The position numbers and the translations under genes are program-made. A stretch of 64,000 nt of DNA from Bradyrhizobium sp. MOS003 (GTDB taxonomy: Bacteria; Pseudomonadota; Alphaproteobacteria; Rhizobiales; Xanthobacteraceae), in the NCBI RefSeq assembly GCF_003020125.1, contig NZ_PYFW01000002.1:1-64000 (forward strand), in the 5' to 3' direction. How positions within the stretch are numbered: the stretch's first letter is position 1; each line of letters starts with the position of its first letter. Under the pieces are notes generated by a model. It searched no databases. It was not told the origin of the DNA and worked only from the letters and a program-made list of their open reading frames with translations. Shown one piece after another: positions 60,872 through 64,000 of this stretch.

Positions 60872-63196
60872 CTATCCCGCCGCCTTCGCGTCCTTGATCG
60901 CCTTCCAGATCTTCTGCGGCGTCAGCGGCGTGTTCAGCTGGGTGATGCCGAGCTCGGCGAGCGCGTCCATCACGCCGTTGGTGACGCAAGGCGGGCCGCC
61001 GATGGCGCCGGATTCACCGCAGCCTTTGGCGCCGAGCGGATTGGTGCGGCAGGGCGCGGAATCATCCAGCGTCACCACGATCGGCGGCACGTCGTCGGCG
61101 CGCGGGATGCAGTAGTCCTGGTAGCTCGCGGTGAGGAGCTGGCCATCGGCATCATACGAAACGCCTTCATACAGGGCCTGGCCGATGCCTTGCGCGACGC
61201 CGCCATGGATCTGGCCGGTGACCAGCATCGGGTTCACGGCGACGCCGACGTCGTCGACTGTGGTGTAGCGCACCACCTTGGACACACCGGTCTCGGGGTC
61301 GATCTCGACCTCGCAGATATGCGTGCCGTTCGGCCAGCTCGGACCGTCGACCTCACCTTCGGAATCGACGCTGAGCTTGGCGCCGCCTTCCTTCTCGGCG
61401 AGATCGAACAGGCTGATGCGGCGGTCGGTGCCGACCACCGTGAGCATGCCGCCCTGGTACTCGATGTCCGCGATCGAGGTCTCGAGCACGTTCGCCGCCT
61501 TCTCGCGCGCCTTCTGGATTAGATCGTTCGAGGAGACCGCCACGGCCGTGCCACCGACGAACAGCGACCGCGAGCCGACGCTGCCAAAACCCTGCGCGAG
61601 ATCGGTGTCGCCCTGGACGACGTCGATCTTGTCCATGGCAATGCCGAGCGTGTCGGAGATCATCTGGGTGTAGGTGGTCTGAAGTCCTTGCCCCATCGCC
61701 ATGGTGCCGGAATGCAACACGACGCGCCCCTGCGAGGTCGCGTGCAGGCTGACCTTCTCGGTGTGGGCGCGGCCGCCGGTCCATTCGATGTAGGAGGTGA
61801 GGCCGCGGCCGTAGAGCAGGCCCTTCTTTTTCGCGGCCTTCTTGCGCGCGGCAAAGCCATCCCAGTCGGCGAGCTTCACGGCACGATCGAGCATATGCGC
61901 GAACGCGCCGGAATCGTAGACCTGCCCGGCCGCGTTGGTGTAGGGCAGCTGCGCCGGCTTGATGTAGTTCGCTTTGCGAATCGCGCGCGGATCCATGCCG
62001 ATCTTTCGGGCCGCGGCGTCGAACAGGCGCTCGACGATGAACACCGCCTCGGGGCGACCGGCGCCGCGATAGGCGCCGACCGGTGCGGTGTGGGTCATCA
62101 CCGACTTCACCTCGAAATGCACCAGCGGCAGATCGTAGACGCCGGTCTGCACGAACGGCCCGAGCACCAGCGGAATGATGTTCGCGGCCCCCGACGAGTA
62201 GGCGCCGGTGCAGCCGATCGAGGTGACGCGATAGGCCAGCACTTTGCCCTTCTCGTCCAGCGCAAACGACGCGGTCGAGGTGAGATCGCGGCCGTGGGTA
62301 CCGCCCACGAATTCGTCGGTGCGGTCGCCACGCCAGCGGATCTTCTTGTTCAGCTTGATCGCGGCGTAGGCGACGATGCCGTCCTCGGGATAGAGATTGG
62401 TCTTCTGGCCGAAGCCACCGCCGATGTCGCCGACCAGCACGCGGATGCTGTCCTTAGGACGCTTGAGCACGGCTTCCGCCAGCACGTCGCGGGTCGAGGC
62501 CGGCGTCTGCGACTGCACGTGCAGCAGGAGGCGGCCGGTCTTCTTGTCGATCTCGGCAATGGTCGAGCGCGGCTCCATCGCAGACGGTACGAGGCGCTGG
62601 CTGACGATGTCGAGCTCGACGGTGTGGGCGGCCTTGGCAAAGGCTTCGTCCACCTTGGCGGCATCGCCGTAAGCCATCGCGCCGACGATGTTGTCGGGCG
62701 CCTCCGGCCACACCACGGGCGCTCCGGGCTTGACGGCCTCGACCGGGTCGACCACCGCGGGCTGCACGTCGTATTCGACCACGATCGCCTCGGCCGCGCT
62801 CTGCGCCTCGGCGCGCGAGGCCGCCACCACCGCGGCCACGGCTTCGCCGGCGTAGCGCACGATTTCATGGGCGAGCAGCCGGCGCGGGGGCACCGTCATC
62901 GGCTTGCCGTCGGGGCGCTTGAAGATGCTCAAGGTCGGAATGGTGCCGATGTCGTCCTTGACGAGGTCGGCGCCGATGTAGATCGCGGCAACGCCCGGCA
63001 TCGATGCGGCGGCACTGGTGTCGATCGAGACGATCCTGGCGTGGGCATGCGGCGAGCGCAGCACGTACAACCACAGCGCGCCGTCGGCCGGCTTGTCGTC
63101 GATGAATTGCCCCTTCCCGGTCAGCAGTCGCTGGTCTTCCAAACGCTTGACGGGCTGGCCCGCTCCGAAACGCAAATTGCCGGGAAGGATGTTCAT
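60872..63196 (-). CDS. Xanthine-dehydrogenase-family molybdenum hydroxylase large subunit (CoxL-like, form II)
   Basis: A 774-aa Moco-binding subunit. RSPHAHARIVSID and FGQKTNLYPEDG match the N-terminal domain. AYRGAGRPEA is the form II active-site loop, where CO-dehydrogenase form I has AYRCSFR. PLGAKGCGESGAIGGPP contains the catalytic Glu (the GCGESG phrase). It should require a FAD subunit and a 2Fe-2S subunit, but neither lies beside it. The start at 63196 has GAGG at a distance; the frame is open 19 codons further. Confidence 0.88.
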   Translation of the reverse strand: MNILPGNLRFGAGQPVKRLEDQRLLTGKGQFIDDKPADGALWLYVLRSPHAHARIVSIDTSAAASMPGVAAIYIGADLVKDDIGTIPTLSIFKRPDGKPMTVPPRRLLAHEIVRYAGEAVAAVVAASRAEAQSAAEAIVVEYDVQPAVVDPVEAVKPGAPVVWPEAPDNIVGAMAYGDAAKVDEAFAKAAHTVELDIVSQRLVPSAMEPRSTIAEIDKKTGRLLLHVQSQTPASTRDVLAEAVLKRPKDSIRVLVGDIGGGFGQKTNLYPEDGIVAYAAIKLNKKIRWRGDRTDEFVGGTHGRDLTSTASFALDEKGKVLAYRVTSIGCTGAYSSGAANIIPLVLGPFVQTGVYDLPLVHFEVKSVMTHTAPVGAYRGAGRPEAVFIVERLFDAAARKIGMDPRAIRKANYIKPAQLPYTNAAGQVYDSGAFAHMLDRAVKLADWDGFAARKKAAKKKGLLYGRGLTSYIEWTGGRAHTEKVSLHATSQGRVVLHSGTMAMGQGLQTTYTQMISDTLGIAMDKIDVVQGDTDLAQGFGSVGSRSLFVGGTAVAVSSNDLIQKAREKAANVLETSIADIEYQGGMLTVVGTDRRISLFDLAEKEGGAKLSVDSEGEVDGPSWPNGTHICEVEIDPETGVSKVVRYTTVDDVGVAVNPMLVTGQIHGGVAQGIGQALYEGVSYDADGQLLTASYQDYCIPRADDVPPIVVTLDDSAPCRTNPLGAKGCGESGAIGGPPCVTNGVMDALAELGITQLNTPLTPQKIWKAIKDAKAAG

Positions 63197-63309
63197 TCCG
63201 TGGGGTCCTCGAAGTCTCTTGAAATGCGGCAGCCTTTTAGCGGATCGAGGCATGCGAGGCCAGCCGCGGTTTTGGGCGGCGGGACCGTGGATTCGTCATG
63301 CCCGGGGTC

Positions 63310-64000
63310 TTAACCCAGCTCCCGCAGCGCCGCTTCCACCGTCTTGCGCGCATCGGCCGTCAGTGCGGCCTGCGGCGGGACGGGGTCGCCGACGTCGTAG
63401 CCCTGGATCGCGAGGCCGGCCTTGATGCAGGCGGCAAGGTTGAAGCGGGCGAAGGCCTCGTTGATGCGCCACAGGCGGCGCTGCAGCGTCATGGCCTCGT
63501 CCCAGCGGCCGGCCTTGCAGAGGTCGTAGAGCGCGACGCTCTGGCGCGGGATGATGCAGGCCGGGCCCGCCATCCAGCCGAGCCCGCCGATCAGCATCAC
63601 CGCGGCCGGGATGTGGGCGGAGGCGGAGAACACCCGCAAGGAGTCTCCGCAACGGTTCATGATCGAGAGCAACCGGCCGGTGTTGGTCGAGGCGTCCTTG
63701 ATGTAGCCGATGCGCGGATGCTCGGCGAGCCGCGCGATGACGTCAAGCGTGAGATCGGAGCGCTGGAACTGCGGGTTGGTGTAGATGACGACGGGAATGT
63801 CGACGGCATCCGCGATGGCGCGGAAATAGGATTCGATCTGGGCGTCGGTGAGCGGGAAATAGGCTTCCAGGATGGCCAGGATGCCGTCGGCGCCGAGCTT
63901 CTGGTACGCCCTCGCTTGCGCCACCGCATCCGCCGTCGAGGTCGAGGCGACGCCGGCCACCACGGGCACGCGCCCCCTCGCGGCCTCGATCGTGGTCTGC
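63310..64000 (-). CDS. Dihydrodipicolinate-synthase-family protein, partial
   Basis: The C-terminal 229 residues of a DapA-superfamily aldolase; the 5' end lies beyond the window. VVIYTNPQ contains the active-site Tyr, and IGYIKDAST has the Schiff-base Lys. The family includes DHDP synthase, N-acetylneuraminate lyase and hydroxy-oxo-acid aldolases. The context does not show which. The stop is at 63310-63312. Confidence 0.85.
   Translation of the reverse strand, partial: QTTIEAARGRVPVVAGVASTSTADAVAQARAYQKLGADGILAILEAYFPLTDAQIESYFRAIADAVDIPVVIYTNPQFQRSDLTLDVIARLAEHPRIGYIKDASTNTGRLLSIMNRCGDSLRVFSASAHIPAAVMLIGGLGWMAGPACIIPRQSVALYDLCKAGRWDEAMTLQRRLWRINEAFARFNLAACIKAGLAIQGYDVGDPVPPQAALTADARKTVEAALRELG

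Noticed and set aside
1..64000. Prophage, integrative element or symbiosis-island boundary.
   Set aside because: No integrase, transposase, phage or conjugation gene, and the single tRNA is not followed by an integrase or an evident repeated 3' end.

Overview
The window is high-GC DNA from an alphaproteobacterium, almost certainly Bradyrhizobium or a very close relative in the Nitrobacteraceae. The strongest clue is a 999-residue bifunctional PutA (46344-49343). Its length, its opening residues and the position of its catalytic cysteine (Cys792) agree with the Bradyrhizobium PutA as I remember it. A DUF3551 exported peptide, a DUF1134 envelope protein, a ChpT phosphotransferase, many CoA-dependent catabolic genes and several families of short palindromic intergenic repeats fit the same group. 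I see no phage genes, transposases, CRISPR arrays or conjugation genes, so this reads as ordinary chromosome rich in catabolic genes.

Layout. 1-5100: start of a CheA-like kinase, chpT, cysQ, YHS, DUF1134 and coiled-coil genes, tRNA-Val(CAC). 5100-13600: mixed housekeeping and envelope genes (SDR, membrane protein, Gre factor, exported proteins, outer-membrane barrel, a possible PD-(D/E)XK nuclease, an acetolactate-synthase-like TPP enzyme, an L,D-transpeptidase). 13800-18400: DUF2927 protein, then a three-gene minus-strand operon (threonine-synthase-like enzyme, YheO-type regulator, D-hydroxyamino-acid PLP enzyme), then a VOC protein. 18600-21900: a uracil-catabolism (URC) cluster of a GTP-cyclohydrolase-II homologue, a URC4/DUF1688 protein and a divergent uracil phosphoribosyltransferase. 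22200-24500: M48 peptidase coupled to a DUF898 membrane protein. 24850-27600: tandem P450s. 27800-33800: LysR regulator divergent from an acyl-CoA dehydrogenase / CoA-transferase / hydratase operon, then benzoylformate decarboxylase. 33900-41300: two SDRs (one divergent from a MarR gene across a perfect palindrome), hemolysin III, ycjX-ycjF, GT39. 41600-45600: a haem/Fe-S membrane adenylate cyclase, sorAB-like sulfite dehydrogenase, cold-shock protein. 45800-52200: putR/putA, CoA-transferase, TetR/GST pair, and a 54-aa membrane peptide. 52200-57300: a CXXCH protein, an anchored Ala/Pro-rich protein, and a lemA-TPM-TPM operon. 57500-64000: enoyl-CoA hydratase with two acyl-CoA dehydrogenases, an orphan molybdenum hydroxylase large subunit, and a partial DapA-family gene.

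How the genes work together. Most of the window is small catabolic modules, each next to its own regulator: LysR, MarR, TetR, Lrp and YheO types. Four of the five intergenic regions hold an inverted repeat that is a plausible operator, and the fifth holds a T-N11-A LysR box. The most interesting candidates are the URC pyrimidine-degradation module, whose phosphoribosyltransferase and cyclohydrolase both depart from canonical active-site motifs, and the cyclase that fuses a histidine-rich membrane domain, a [2Fe-2S] domain and a class III cyclase. At least five families of palindromic repeats sit between genes, and one copy overlaps the start of a TPM-domain gene inside an operon.

All calls come from reading the sequence and remembered family knowledge. 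No database search was run.
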